64,000 bases of DNA from Cytophagales bacterium (GCA_033344775.1 JAWPMT010000001.1:930001-994000), one strand, 5' to 3'; numbered from the stretch's first letter, positions 18,726-28,883 are shown. Program-made: numbers and translations. The notes: generated by a model from the sequence alone, not told the origin.

Positions 18726-21521
18726 ATGAAACAACTCTCCATTGTTTGCCTTGTACTATTGACGTTCTTCGCTTCTGCTCAGGATTTATCGGCCCCTATC
18801 CCGATGGATGAAGCAGTGAAGAGCGGAAAATTGGACAATGGGCTAACTTATTATCTAAGAAAGAATAGTTATCCTGAAAACCGTGCGCAACTTCGTCTGG
18901 TGGTCAATGCTGGATCCATGCAGGAAGATAAATCTCAATTGGGACTCGCCCACTTCATTGAACATATGGCTTTCAATGGCAGTACGAACTTTGAAAAGAA
19001 CGACCTGGTGGACTTCCTGCAGTCAATCGGAGTGGAATTCGGTGCAGATTTGAATGCTTACACCAGTTTTGATGAAACGGTTTACATCCTGCCCTTACCT
19101 ACCGATGATGAAGAAGTCTTAATGAAAGGACTGACTGTGCTGGAAGACTGGGCCGGAGGAATCGCTTTCTCGGACGAGGAAATTGATAAAGAACGTGGAG
19201 TCATCATCGAAGAGTGGCGCATTGGCCAAGGTGCACAACAGCGCATGCGAGATCAGTACTTCCCAGTATTGTTTCAGGGTTCACGCTACGCCGAAAGACT
19301 TCCCATTGGTAAGAAAGACATCATCGAAAATGCACCCTATGACGAGTTGAAAAGGTTCTACAAAGATTGGTACCGTCCCGATTTGATGGCAGTAGTGGTT
19401 GTGGGTGATGTAGACCTTGACCAAATGGAAAAAGAGATCAAAAAACGTTTTTCCAAACTGAAACCAGTAAAGAAGCCTCGTCAGAAAGAATCTAACACCG
19501 TCCCTGCACACAAAGAAACGTTGGTTTCTGTGACCAAGGATGCCGAGAATCCTTATACGATCATTCAAATGATCTACAAGCGGCCTTCCCGCCCAGTGAA
19601 AACTCAGGGTGATTTCAGAAATAGCTACCTTAAATCCATTTACAATCGCATGTTGAATGCTCGTTTGTCTGAACTGACACAGACAGCTCAACCACCTTTT
19701 CTTTTCGCCAGTTCGAACTTTGGCTCTTTCGTCCGTGGAACCAGTTCTTATTCTTCATTTGCTGTAGTAGGCGAAGACAAAATTGCCAAAGGGCTGGAAA
19801 CACTGGTCATGGAGAATGAGCGGGTAAGGAAATTCGGGTTTACAGAAACTGAGCTTTCCAGAACCTTACAAAACATGCTCAAGGAATATGAGAGCTATGA
19901 AAAAGAAAAAGACAAGACCGAATCTCAGAGCTACACCTCAGAATATGTCAATCACTTTCTGGAAGAAGAGCCTTCTCCCGGCATCACATACGAATTTGAA
20001 TTCCTGCAGCAAATTGCACCAACCATCACTGTCGATGAGATCAATGCACTGGCAACACAATACATCACCGATGAAAACAGGGTGATCCTGGTGAATGGAA
20101 TTGATAAGGAAGGTGTTTCATTGCCTTCTGAAGAAGAAGTATTGGCCATGGTAAACAATGTGGACCTATCGTCGATCACTGCTTACGAAGATGCGGTAAG
20201 CGATGATCCTTTGCTGCCTGCGCTCCCTTCTTCTGGAAAAGTTGTTTCCACTGAGACCAATGAAACAGTGGAAACGACCGAATTGATCCTATCTAATGGC
20301 ATGCGGATCGTGGTAAAACCTACGGATTTCAAAAACGATGAAATTCAAATGTCCGCTTTTAGCCGTGGAGGAAGTTCACTCTACGACGATGAAGTAGCCC
20401 CTAGTGCCACTAATGCTTCTGGTGTGGCTTCCGTAGGTGGCGTCGGTGCTTTTTCAGCTGTGGAATTAAACAAAAAGCTAGCTGGCAAGAATGTATCCGT
20501 AAGACCTTACATCAGTACTCTTCAGGAGGGTTTCTCTGGTTATTCCACACCTGAAGATCTTGAAACTTTACTTCAGTTGACTCATTTGTATTTTACCCAG
20601 CCCCGAAAGGATGAAGAAGCTTTCATGGGCTTCATGGAACGCAATAAGACCTTCCTGAAAAACCTGGAGGTTAATCCTAACTTCTACTTTCAGGATCAGG
20701 TAAGTAAGATCATGTCCCAAAATCACCCTAGAGGTGGCGGATTCCCAACTGAAGAAGAACTCAATTCCATTTCTCAAGACAAAGCCCTTGATATTTACAA
20801 GGAAAGGTTTGCAAATGCCGGTGATTTCACCTTCTTTTTTGTTGGAAATATCAACCTGGAAGACGCCACTCCTCTCCTGGAAAAATACCTGGGTTCTTTG
20901 CCAGGTAATGACACCAAAGAAAACTTCCGGGACCTGGGCATCCGTCCACCAGCTGGTCCTCTGGACGAGAAGATCTACAAAGGAGTTGATGAAAAAAGTA
21001 CGGTAAGATTGACCTTCGTTGGAGAGAAAAAGCTAGACGGTGAAACCCGATATCAGTGGAGGTCTCTTGCAGAAGTGGTCAGTAATTTGCTGATTGAGGT
21101 ACTTCGCGAAGATGAAAGTGGTGTCTACGGAGCAGGTGCATCTGCATCGGCTACTAGTTTCCCTTATGACAACTACAGATTCAACATCAGCTTTCCATGT
21201 GCTCCGGAGAACGTAGGTCGATTGGTCGAAGCGGCAATCAACGAAGTGAAGAAAATCCAAGAAAATGGCATCGAAGAAGATGAGATCAAAAAAGTGCAGG
21301 AAGGCCAGATCAAAAACTGGGAAGAAAGCCTGAAACAAAACCGCTTTTGGATGAGTAGGTTGAATTCCTATTATTTAAATGAGGGTGATCTGAACAATTG
21401 GTATAACTACGAAAAGTACGTAGAGAACCTGAATAGTGATGACATGAAGGCCCTTGCCAACGAATTGATCGACCTTGATAAAATGATCAAAATCGTACTT
21501 TACCCGGAATCGGAGGAGTAA
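18726..21521 (+). CDS. M16 (insulinase-family) zinc peptidase, exported
   Basis: This protein has 931 residues from the ATG at 18726. An upstream ATG at 18702 would add eight residues before the signal peptide. The signal peptide is IVCLVLLTFFASAQ. The M16 zinc-binding motif HFIEH is at about residues 76-80, with the second ligand Glu in the GVIIEEW segment about 75 residues later. The length fits a full M16B-type protein with two homologous halves: the C-terminal half lacks the HxxEH motif, as expected. M16 enzymes degrade peptides in the periplasm or at the cell surface. A good intrinsic terminator follows the stop. No partner subunit is adjacent. Confidence 0.92.
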   Translation: MKQLSIVCLVLLTFFASAQDLSAPIPMDEAVKSGKLDNGLTYYLRKNSYPENRAQLRLVVNAGSMQEDKSQLGLAHFIEHMAFNGSTNFEKNDLVDFLQSIGVEFGADLNAYTSFDETVYILPLPTDDEEVLMKGLTVLEDWAGGIAFSDEEIDKERGVIIEEWRIGQGAQQRMRDQYFPVLFQGSRYAERLPIGKKDIIENAPYDELKRFYKDWYRPDLMAVVVVGDVDLDQMEKEIKKRFSKLKPVKKPRQKESNTVPAHKETLVSVTKDAENPYTIIQMIYKRPSRPVKTQGDFRNSYLKSIYNRMLNARLSELTQTAQPPFLFASSNFGSFVRGTSSYSSFAVVGEDKIAKGLETLVMENERVRKFGFTETELSRTLQNMLKEYESYEKEKDKTESQSYTSEYVNHFLEEEPSPGITYEFEFLQQIAPTITVDEINALATQYITDENRVILVNGIDKEGVSLPSEEEVLAMVNNVDLSSITAYEDAVSDDPLLPALPSSGKVVSTETNETVETTELILSNGMRIVVKPTDFKNDEIQMSAFSRGGSSLYDDEVAPSATNASGVASVGGVGAFSAVELNKKLAGKNVSVRPYISTLQEGFSGYSTPEDLETLLQLTHLYFTQPRKDEEAFMGFMERNKTFLKNLEVNPNFYFQDQVSKIMSQNHPRGGGFPTEEELNSISQDKALDIYKERFANAGDFTFFFVGNINLEDATPLLEKYLGSLPGNDTKENFRDLGIRPPAGPLDEKIYKGVDEKSTVRLTFVGEKKLDGETRYQWRSLAEVVSNLLIEVLREDESGVYGAGASASATSFPYDNYRFNISFPCAPENVGRLVEAAINEVKKIQENGIEEDEIKKVQEGQIKNWEESLKQNRFWMSRLNSYYLNEGDLNNWYNYEKYVENLNSDDMKALANELIDLDKMIKIVLYPESEE

Positions 21522-21562
21522 GATCATAGCAACTTTAAAGAGCTACAAGCTCCAAAATATAG

Positions 21563-21592
21563 ATTGCTCGGGGTAACCCGAGCAATTTTTTT
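21563..21592 (+). terminator. Intrinsic terminator after the M16 peptidase gene
   Basis: A perfect 10-bp stem (ATTGCTCGGG 21563-21572, CCCGAGCAAT 21577-21586) with loop GTAA is followed by T residues to 21592. Confidence 0.85.
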
Positions 21593-21669
21593 AAGTCATT
21601 GTTTTGAAATAATCTTTATCCATTTTCCAGGGTAACGGTTATTTTTACAGTAATTCAAAACGACCAATC

Positions 21670-22452
21670 ATGAAAAGTCTTATCCTACTATTCATCACAT
21701 CAGTCTTATTAATACTATCGAGTTGTAAAGAAGACCTTCCGGGTTTGCCAAGAGGTACTTGCAGACTCACCAAAGAAACAGATCTAAGAGATTACAGCCG
21801 TTCCTATAATAAAACCACCGAATTCATATATCAAGAGGACCATTTAGTGACCATTGTTGCTAGCTGGGAGCAACAAGGCACAAGCTTAAATGTTTCAGCT
21901 GATGTTTCTTATGATGAAGCAGGTCGTTTATCTCGATTAGATGTGGATGAACAGACCTATTCGGTACTTAGGTATCGTGGAGATACCATTGAAATGATTA
22001 AACATACTCCGAGTCCTTTCTACCGCGATACAACGTTGTATCTTACAAATGAAGATGGAAATATATTCCCATTGAGTAAACATGATTACGTATTTAACGA
22101 AAAAGAACAACTGACTGATATTTTCTATCATTCGGATCTATTATTACCCGATCCGGAATTATTTTCTTCTTCCCACTACGAATATGATGACCGCATAAAC
22201 CCTCACCAGAATCTCCCAATCATTGCATCATTTATTAACACTTCAAGTAGTCAACCAACTTCACAAATTTTTTTCAGTTTCATTTCTTCTGACGCCTATT
22301 ACGGACCAAATAATCCCACAAAATTTTCCCACATCATACAAACGGGCAACGAATACTCAGGTGAATGGACCTATTCTTACAATGATCAAGGATATCCGAT
22401 TGAAAAAAGTTTTGATTCTTTCAGAACCGTGATGGAATATGAGTGCAACTGA
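21670..22452 (+). CDS. Lipoprotein, first of a tandem paralogous pair
   Basis: This protein has 260 residues. A lipoprotein signal ends LILSSC, so it is predicted to be acylated at Cys. The mature part has repeated Tyr-rich units (TEFIYQ, SYDEAGRLSRLDV, HYEYDDRINP, WTYSYNDQGYPIEKS) and ends MEYEC. This layout of alternating strands resembles the DUF4595-type or RHS-like beta-strand repeat proteins found as lipoproteins in Bacteroidota. The next gene is clearly related, and the two overlap or lie within tens of bases. Its role is unknown; a surface location is plausible. Confidence 0.6.
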   Translation: MKSLILLFITSVLLILSSCKEDLPGLPRGTCRLTKETDLRDYSRSYNKTTEFIYQEDHLVTIVASWEQQGTSLNVSADVSYDEAGRLSRLDVDEQTYSVLRYRGDTIEMIKHTPSPFYRDTTLYLTNEDGNIFPLSKHDYVFNEKEQLTDIFYHSDLLLPDPELFSSSHYEYDDRINPHQNLPIIASFINTSSSQPTSQIFFSFISSDAYYGPNNPTKFSHIIQTGNEYSGEWTYSYNDQGYPIEKSFDSFRTVMEYECN

Positions 22453-22496
22453 TTAAAGTCAGCGGATCTCCGTTACCGAAAAACCAACAAAATAAC

Positions 22497-23267
22497 ATGA
22501 AACGACTACTCGTTGTAATACCTGCAAAAACAATCGGAGGACTCTTAGGTGCACTCATCACCATTACTTTCTTAAGTTGTAAAGAAGATGATGCTGCTCC
22601 AGGCATATGTCGCATTCAAAGTATTGTCAACATCAACGATGGTGTAACTCGCACAGAACAGTTCGAATATAACGAGGGTATCATTTCAAGTTACTTCGCC
22701 TCGGCTCAACTCCCCGATGGCAGAGAATTCCAAATAACAGGAGTACCCTCGTACGATGATGAGGGCAGGCTCATTCGTATCAGGGTTTCAGACGATCATT
22801 ACACTGAGGTCAATTATTCTGATAATAAGATGGAAGTCATCAATAACAATCCTATCCGATCATTGGCTCCTCAAACTTATCTACTTAATGAACAGAACCA
22901 AATCATTGAATTAGAAGGTGCTATCCGATATGAATACAACGAATCCGGCCAATTGATCAGAACCTTTAATCTTTTTGGAAGTGAACCATTCTTACAATTC
23001 GAGTATGAATATGACAATAGCACCAATCCGCTCCAGGGTGTTTTACTCACAGGACTACTGGTTATAGACCAAGACCCATTCATGACGATTAACCCCGTTT
23101 TCAATTTTCAGGCAGGCCCCAATAACCTTGTCAAGTCAACAAGATATGATCAACTCGGTCAAATTCTATCGGAAGTGACCTTCGATTGGGAATACAATGA
23201 ACTCGGTTTACCCGTCAGCTTCGAAGGAGAGAGTCGCATGAGCAGCTACACTTACGAATGTCGATAA
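22497..23267 (+). CDS. Lipoprotein, second of the tandem pair
   Basis: This protein has 256 residues from the ATG at 22497. A longer frame begins at 22443, inside the end of the preceding gene, but the lipoprotein signal MKRLLVVIPAK... ending FLSC fits the ATG at 22497. It shares with its neighbour the Tyr-rich units (FEYNEGIISSYF, SYDDEGRLIRIRV, YEYDNSTNPLQG, GPNNLVKSTRYDQLGQI) and a final TYEC, so the two are paralogues from a tandem duplication. Only the general pattern, not function, is known. Confidence 0.6.
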   Translation: MKRLLVVIPAKTIGGLLGALITITFLSCKEDDAAPGICRIQSIVNINDGVTRTEQFEYNEGIISSYFASAQLPDGREFQITGVPSYDDEGRLIRIRVSDDHYTEVNYSDNKMEVINNNPIRSLAPQTYLLNEQNQIIELEGAIRYEYNESGQLIRTFNLFGSEPFLQFEYEYDNSTNPLQGVLLTGLLVIDQDPFMTINPVFNFQAGPNNLVKSTRYDQLGQILSEVTFDWEYNELGLPVSFEGESRMSSYTYECR

Positions 23268-23294
23268 CCGAACTGATAGATGGAATCGATGCAT

Positions 23295-23323
23295 TAAAAA
23301 AGGCTGTCCAGAATGAACAGCCT
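23295..23323 (-). terminator. Intrinsic terminator of the SusCD operon
   Basis: On the minus strand, AGGCTGT (23323-23317) pairs with ACAGCCT (23307-23301), followed by a run of T. It lies just past the SusD stop at 23353. Confidence 0.75.
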
Positions 23324-23352
23324 CTTGAATTAAGAATCAGAAATATGATCCG

Positions 23353-24729
23353 TTAGTAACTTGGATTTTGCTCTAAGAAATCATTGTTATCAATTTCCTG
23401 TGTTGGCAAAGGCAAGACCAACCGGTCATCACTTGGAATGGACGGTTTCAATGTTCGCGCATTGCCAAGACGAATCGCATCGAACCAGGAATGGCTACCT
23501 TCAAATGCCAATTCCTTCACCTTCTCTTCCTGTAATAGCCCCAGAAACTCTTCCACCGTCCCGGCGGTAGCATCGGCCAACCCTACACGTCCTCGGATCA
23601 CGTTTAAGTCGGCGAGTGCGCCTGCCAAATCCGGAGCTGCCTGCCGTGCCAAAGCTTCCGCACGGATGAAGTACAATTCAGCTAGTCGCATGATGTAAGC
23701 CGGATCGTCCTGTGTATTAACATTCGGATATTTCAGTACTTCAGGAACGCTCGGGTCAGCACTGGCTGCTTCTCTCGGGTCTCCGGCAATCAATGCCAAA
23801 TACTGTGGTGTAGGACCGTAATCCTGTCTTCCACCGGAAGCCTGACTCAAGAAAAAGAACGAGTGACCGGACTGCTCTGTGGTAGCATTGGCAAACATGC
23901 CAAAAATCAACTCACTGGAGGCCAATCGGTTGATGAATATATCATCATAGACTGCCTCCAATGCAAAAGAACCTCCATCGATCACTTGCGTTGCCAGGCT
24001 TATGGCAGTTTCAAAATCCCCTTGATACAAAGCTACTCTGGCCTTCAATGCCCTTGCGGCAACCACAGAAGTCAGGTGGCTGGCGCTGAAGTCAGGGCCA
24101 TTAGCGATGGCAAAGTCCAGGTCTTCGTTGATCGAGGCATAAGTCTCCGCTACTGTCGATCGGGCCAGGTCCTTATTTGTCGTATTTCCGGGAACCAATC
24201 TTAAGGGTGCACCTAAGGGTGAACCGGTATCCCAAAAACGACCAAAGAAACGCAACGCATCGAAATGTGCCAACGCTCTCAGGAATCTTGCCTCTGCGAT
24301 GATCTCGTTTTTACGAGAAGCAGGACTGAACGCCATTTCGTCAATGTTCGGAACCGCTTCAATCACATTAGAAGCCCGATCCGCCATCTCATAGATGTCG
24401 TCCCAGGTTCCTGTCAGCGTATTATCTGCCGGCGAAACATTGTTGTTCTCCGAATCGAAGGTGATACTACGAGTGGTACTGGCCGTAGAACCTAAATAGA
24501 TGAACTGATTCGGTCCATAGATCACTTGCATCCTGCCGTAATAACCTCCTTGATTCATGGCGGCATATGTCCCGTTGAGGGCGCTTTCCGCATCAACCGG
24601 CGTGGTGATGGCAGTAACATTGGACAAACTTTGCTGTGGCTCCGTGTCCAGGTTATCGTACAGACCACATGCACTCAAAAGCGCGATTACGGCAACTGTT
24701 AAGGCTGTTTTATTCAATATACTTTTCAT
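23353..24729 (-). CDS. SusD/RagB family nutrient-binding outer-membrane lipoprotein
   Basis: This protein has 458 residues. The lipoprotein signal ends LLSACGLYDN, so Cys would be acylated. The body shows SusD features: TPVDAESALNGTYAAM near the N-terminus, NEIIAEARFLRALAHFDALRFFG in the TPR-like core, ARALKARVALYQGDFETA and the C-terminal DPAYIMRLAELYFIRAEA followed by ELAFEGSHSWFDAIR. These are diagnostic of SusD proteins, which cap the SusC channel and bind oligosaccharide or peptide ligands. The SusC partner lies 12 bp upstream. No glycoside hydrolase, anti-sigma factor or hybrid two-component regulator is adjacent, so the substrate cannot be guessed. Confidence 0.93.
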   Translation of the reverse strand: MKSILNKTALTVAVIALLSACGLYDNLDTEPQQSLSNVTAITTPVDAESALNGTYAAMNQGGYYGRMQVIYGPNQFIYLGSTASTTRSITFDSENNNVSPADNTLTGTWDDIYEMADRASNVIEAVPNIDEMAFSPASRKNEIIAEARFLRALAHFDALRFFGRFWDTGSPLGAPLRLVPGNTTNKDLARSTVAETYASINEDLDFAIANGPDFSASHLTSVVAARALKARVALYQGDFETAISLATQVIDGGSFALEAVYDDIFINRLASSELIFGMFANATTEQSGHSFFFLSQASGGRQDYGPTPQYLALIAGDPREAASADPSVPEVLKYPNVNTQDDPAYIMRLAELYFIRAEALARQAAPDLAGALADLNVIRGRVGLADATAGTVEEFLGLLQEEKVKELAFEGSHSWFDAIRLGNARTLKPSIPSDDRLVLPLPTQEIDNNDFLEQNPSY

Positions 24730-24741
24730 TGCTATTCTTGA

Positions 24742-27700
24742 TTAAAATCCAACTCTTACTCCAAATGTGTAGGTCTTACCACTTGGATAAGTATCATTAT
24801 CCACTCCCAGTGCGGCACCTTCATTTCCTCCGAAAGTGCTTACCTCAGGATCCACACCAGAGTAATTGGTAGCAGTCCAAAGGTTGGTAGCCATCGCATA
24901 GATGTTCACATTACCCAGGAACGTGTTATTCAACAAGCTCTGGGGCAGGTCATAGGAAAGAGAGAGTGTTTTCAATCTCAGATAAGAACCATCCTCTACC
25001 AAAAAGCTTGAAACCCTACGGTTATTGTTTGGATCGCCAATGATCACTCTAGGCACGTCGGTGTTAGGGTTTTCAGGTGTCCATCTTTCCAGGTTTCTGG
25101 TAATCACATTGTCCTGATTTCTCATGAACATGGTACCTCTCAGTCCGAAGTTCATGATATCATTCCCCTGAGAAAACTGGAAGAACGCATTCAGGTTAAG
25201 GCCTTTCCAGCTCATACTACTGGTCACTCCGCCGAAAATATCCGGATTAGGGTTACCCAGGATCACCCGATCATCTTCTGTGATCTTCCCGTCACCATTA
25301 GTATCTCTGAATCGAAAGTCACCAGGAGCAGTTCCGGCTGCCTGATAGATCCCATCGGAAGCACCTGCATTGATCGCATCTATTTCTTCCTGATTCTGGA
25401 AGATGCTTTCTACTTCATATCCGAAGAAAGCACCGAGCGGCTCTCCTTCCCGGATAATGCTCTGATTGAACCCCGTGGTATTGATATCGCTTCCGTCAAC
25501 CAGTTTGATCACACGGTTTCTGAATAATGTCACATTACCAGAAACATTCCAGGAGAAATCACCAAGGGCCAATACTTCACCACCTAATTCAATCTCCAGT
25601 CCTTTATTCTCCATCTCTCCGACATTTTGGAAGACACTGTTGAATCCTGATGTTCTAGGTAGAGGAACTTGTAATAAGATGTCCGTAGTTACCTTTTCGA
25701 AGTAATCAACAGAACCAGTTACCCGGCCTTCGAACAAGGCAAAGTCTACCGCCAGATCTACTTGAGTTGCTACTTCCCACTTCAGTCCTGAGTTGGCAAT
25801 TTGTGAAGGTCTGGTACCTCCATTGCCGCCATAGAATACATCGCCGTTGAACAACCCACGAGAAGCAAAGTTTCCTACTTTGTGATTACCCGTAACACCC
25901 CAGCTTGCTCGCAACTTCAGGGTTTCTACAAAGGCTGCATTGAAGAACGTTTCATTCGAAAGGTTCCAGGCTAAACCCAGTGAAGGGAAAAACCCGAATC
26001 GGTTGTCTTCTCCAAATCGGGAAGAACCATCTGTTCGCACCGTACCTGTAAACAAGTAACGATCATCAAAGTTGTAGTTGACTCTGGCGAAATAAGACTG
26101 TAAGCCCCAATCTGTAATCAATCCATCCGCGTTGGTGGGTGTAGAAGCTGAATTGAAGGTACGCAAGATCTCGTTCGGGAAGTTGGCCACAGCCGCAGAA
26201 TACTGATCTCGTTCTACCTTTTGCCACTCCGCTCCTACCAGCGCATTGAATTTATGATCCGTATTGATATCAAATGCATAATTGGCTGTGTAGGTATTGT
26301 TGATGGTGATGCTCTCATCCTGACCTCTTTCTGCCCATCCGAATCCATTCAAAATTCCACCAAGGGTCGAAGGCGCCCAGTAAAGGTCTCTTGCTGTATT
26401 GATATAATCTGCAGAAAAAGTCCCTTTGATGATCAGGTTTTCAATAGGCTCATAGGTAGCAAAGAAACTCCCCAGGAACCGATAGCTTCGAAACTCATTG
26501 TCATAATCCTCCGCAGCAGCTACGGCATTATCAAACTGATTGGTAGACGTAAAACTTCCATCAGGATTACGGATCTCAAAATCTGGCCTGGTCCGTTGTG
26601 CAGAGAAATAAGGCCCGATGATAAAGTTGTCATTAGACTGGATCTGATCTGTCGTGTGACTCAACATCATGGAGTTTCCGAATTTCACTTTCTCTCCGGC
26701 TTTCGCATCCAGATTGACCCGCGCAGTAATCCGATCGAAGCTGGTTCCGATCTGCGTACCTTCCTGATCATCGTATTGCACCGAAGTAAAATAAGACAAG
26801 CCATCTGTCCCGCCACGGGCAGATACACTGAATTGAGAAGTACGCGCCGTTCTGAATACCGCATCTAACCAGTCCGTATCTCCACCATTCCAGAAATCAT
26901 CTGCTCTGGGATCCAATCCAGCATTCACCCTGGCTTCATTTTGAAGCTCGATGTATTGTTCTCTGTTGAGCACATCAGGTAAATCAAATACCTCAGTAAA
27001 TCCGGTGTTATAGCCTACGTCTATTTTCGCCTTTCCTGGTATCCCCCGTTTTGTCGTGATCAAAACCACGCCATTAGCAGCTCTGGAACCATAAATAGCC
27101 GTTGCAGAGGCATCTTTCAGCACTTCAATTGACTCGACATCATTGAAATTGATCTGGTTCATGGAGTTACCCGCCTGACCTCCAAAACCACCAAATGAGC
27201 CTTGTCCACCAGCAGTAAGGGTCGTCGAGAAAATGTCTGTTGGCTCAATGGGAACTCCATCCACCACATATAAAGGCTGGTTATTCGAATTGATCGAGGC
27301 GGATCCTCTGACCCTTACAGAAATTCCTCCGCCCGGCTGTCCGTTGTTATTAACGACAGAAACACCCGCAGCCCGACCTTGCAAAGCCTGATCAATCCCT
27401 GGTACTGGTACTCTGGCAATGTCTTCTCCTTTCACCGAAGCAATCGCACCCGTCAGGTCCTTTCTATTTTGGATTCCGTAACCGGTTACGACCACTTCAG
27501 ATAAACGTTGCACATCGCTCAGCATGCTCACGTCCACAACCGACCTTGAACCTACTTCTACTTCTTGAGTCAATAAACCGACAAATGTGAAAACAAGGAT
27601 AGGGTTATCTCCATCAATCGTTACCCGATAATTACCATCCAGGTCCGTTGAGGTACCAGAAGCCGTCCCTTTCAAGAGCACGTTGACCCCCGGAATGGCC

Positions 27701-27801
27701 TCTCCAGTGTCATCAGTCACCCTACCGGAGACCGTCCTGGTTTGAGCCTGTGTAGCAAACACCACCCCAAGACATAAAAACAATAGTAAAATGTTCTTCA
27801 T
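24742..27801 (-). CDS. SusC/RagA family TonB-dependent outer-membrane receptor
   Basis: This protein has 1019 residues. The signal peptide is LLLFLCLGVVFATQAQ. A carboxypeptidase-regulatory-like beta-sandwich follows (VSGRVTDDTGEAIPGVNVLLKG), then the plug (EVVVTGYGIQNRKDLTGAIASV) and a long barrel with SusC signatures such as SINSNNQPLYVVDGVPI and VLKDASATAIYGSRAANGVVLITTKRG. The last residue is Phe (GVRVGF), as for a barrel exported by the BAM machinery. It forms an import pore with the SusD protein encoded downstream. A 314-bp region with direct repeats lies upstream and probably carries its control site. Confidence 0.95.
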   Translation of the reverse strand: MKNILLLFLCLGVVFATQAQTRTVSGRVTDDTGEAIPGVNVLLKGTASGTSTDLDGNYRVTIDGDNPILVFTFVGLLTQEVEVGSRSVVDVSMLSDVQRLSEVVVTGYGIQNRKDLTGAIASVKGEDIARVPVPGIDQALQGRAAGVSVVNNNGQPGGGISVRVRGSASINSNNQPLYVVDGVPIEPTDIFSTTLTAGGQGSFGGFGGQAGNSMNQINFNDVESIEVLKDASATAIYGSRAANGVVLITTKRGIPGKAKIDVGYNTGFTEVFDLPDVLNREQYIELQNEARVNAGLDPRADDFWNGGDTDWLDAVFRTARTSQFSVSARGGTDGLSYFTSVQYDDQEGTQIGTSFDRITARVNLDAKAGEKVKFGNSMMLSHTTDQIQSNDNFIIGPYFSAQRTRPDFEIRNPDGSFTSTNQFDNAVAAAEDYDNEFRSYRFLGSFFATYEPIENLIIKGTFSADYINTARDLYWAPSTLGGILNGFGWAERGQDESITINNTYTANYAFDINTDHKFNALVGAEWQKVERDQYSAAVANFPNEILRTFNSASTPTNADGLITDWGLQSYFARVNYNFDDRYLFTGTVRTDGSSRFGEDNRFGFFPSLGLAWNLSNETFFNAAFVETLKLRASWGVTGNHKVGNFASRGLFNGDVFYGGNGGTRPSQIANSGLKWEVATQVDLAVDFALFEGRVTGSVDYFEKVTTDILLQVPLPRTSGFNSVFQNVGEMENKGLEIELGGEVLALGDFSWNVSGNVTLFRNRVIKLVDGSDINTTGFNQSIIREGEPLGAFFGYEVESIFQNQEEIDAINAGASDGIYQAAGTAPGDFRFRDTNGDGKITEDDRVILGNPNPDIFGGVTSSMSWKGLNLNAFFQFSQGNDIMNFGLRGTMFMRNQDNVITRNLERWTPENPNTDVPRVIIGDPNNNRRVSSFLVEDGSYLRLKTLSLSYDLPQSLLNNTFLGNVNIYAMATNLWTATNYSGVDPEVSTFGGNEGAALGVDNDTYPSGKTYTFGVRVGF

Positions 27802-28115
27802 AAGCTAATCTATCTTTTGTATTAGGTGGTAATGTTAGTTGTTGTGGCAAGTGACGAATTGTAGAAAAAATCGTGTCAGTTGTAGAAAAGAAGGCAACAA
27901 AGAGTAAGGGAATTCAGTATTGAGGTTGGCCTGATTGAAAAGTTCAGATAATCAGTGGCTTAGGATAAAAACCAGTCATGTCGATCCATGCTTCGGATCG
28001 CCCAAAACGTAAAAATTCCCATGGTCTTTAACAGAAAAGTTGCCTTAAGTAACTGTTCTGACCTTATTGTGAATCATTCTATTTTTACGAATTGTAATTA
28101 ATCACAACAAGAAGG
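27802..28115. promoter_or_regulatory. Divergent control region of susC and the creatininase gene
   Basis: No ORF is supported here. The sequence TTGTAGAAAA occurs twice, at 27859-27868 and 27880-27889, a spacing of 21 bp or two helical turns, which suits a protein-binding site. A small hairpin, CGATCC at 27982-27987 with GGATCG at 27995-28000, lies in the middle. Promoter positions cannot be fixed by eye. Confidence 0.4.
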
Positions 28116-28883
28116 ATGAAAATACGCCCATACGTTCTCGCAGAAACCAATTGGGAAGCCCTAAAAGATGCCCATTTTGAATTGGCCATTTTACCTTGGG
28201 GAGCTACCGAGGCACACAATTATCACCTGCCCTACGCAACAGATATCATCGAATCAGAATTCATCTCTCATGAATCTGCCAGGATCGCCTGGGAACAAGG
28301 TGCCAAGGTGATTGTCTTGCCTACCATTCCTTTCGGCGTGAACACCGGACAATCAGACATTTATTTGGACATTAATCTTAATCCAAGTACACAGATGGCT
28401 ATCCTTCAGGATGTCCTGGAAGTATTGAACAGACAAGGTATCAAGAAATTCATGTTGCTGAACAGCCATGGTGGCAACAACTTCAAACCCCTGATCCGTG
28501 AACTGGGTCTGAAATTTCCAGAGATGTTCCTTTGCATGACTGACTGGTTCCGATCATTGGACAAAACGAAATATTTTGACGAAATGGGTGACCATGCCGA
28601 CGAAATGGAAACAAGCCTGATGTTACATTTTCGACCAGATCTAATTCTACCTAAGGATCGTTGGGGAGATGGAAAGGAAAAGCAACACAAAATCAAAGCC
28701 TTTACTGAAGGCTGGGCCTGGTCTGAGCGACAATGGTCCCAAATCAGTGAGGATACTGGAACAGGCAACCCGCATCACTCGACTGCCGAAAAGGGAGAAC
28801 GATTTTTCAAGGATGTCACAGAAAAGATGGGCAAGTTGCTGTACGATATTGCCAAAGCGGATCCGGAAGATTTGTATGAGTAA
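28116..28883 (+). CDS. Creatininase-family amidohydrolase
   Basis: This protein has 255 residues, typical of the creatininase (creatinine amidohydrolase) superfamily. Metal-ligand motifs are in order: LPWGATEAHNYHLPYATD near residues 26-43 (Glu32, His34, His37, Asp43), NSHGGNN around 115-120 and GDHADEMETS near residue 160 with Glu. The family includes creatinine amidohydrolase, mycofactocin-related enzymes and guanidine-type hydrolases; the substrate here is not determinable. It is an isolated gene, divergent from susC and followed at 86 bp by an SRPBCC gene. Confidence 0.88.
   Translation: MKIRPYVLAETNWEALKDAHFELAILPWGATEAHNYHLPYATDIIESEFISHESARIAWEQGAKVIVLPTIPFGVNTGQSDIYLDINLNPSTQMAILQDVLEVLNRQGIKKFMLLNSHGGNNFKPLIRELGLKFPEMFLCMTDWFRSLDKTKYFDEMGDHADEMETSLMLHFRPDLILPKDRWGDGKEKQHKIKAFTEGWAWSERQWSQISEDTGTGNPHHSTAEKGERFFKDVTEKMGKLLYDIAKADPEDLYE

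Noticed and set aside
27982-28000. CGATCC/GGATCG hairpin as a terminator
   Set aside because: The stem is short, there is no T-run, and it lies between two divergent genes where no terminator is expected.
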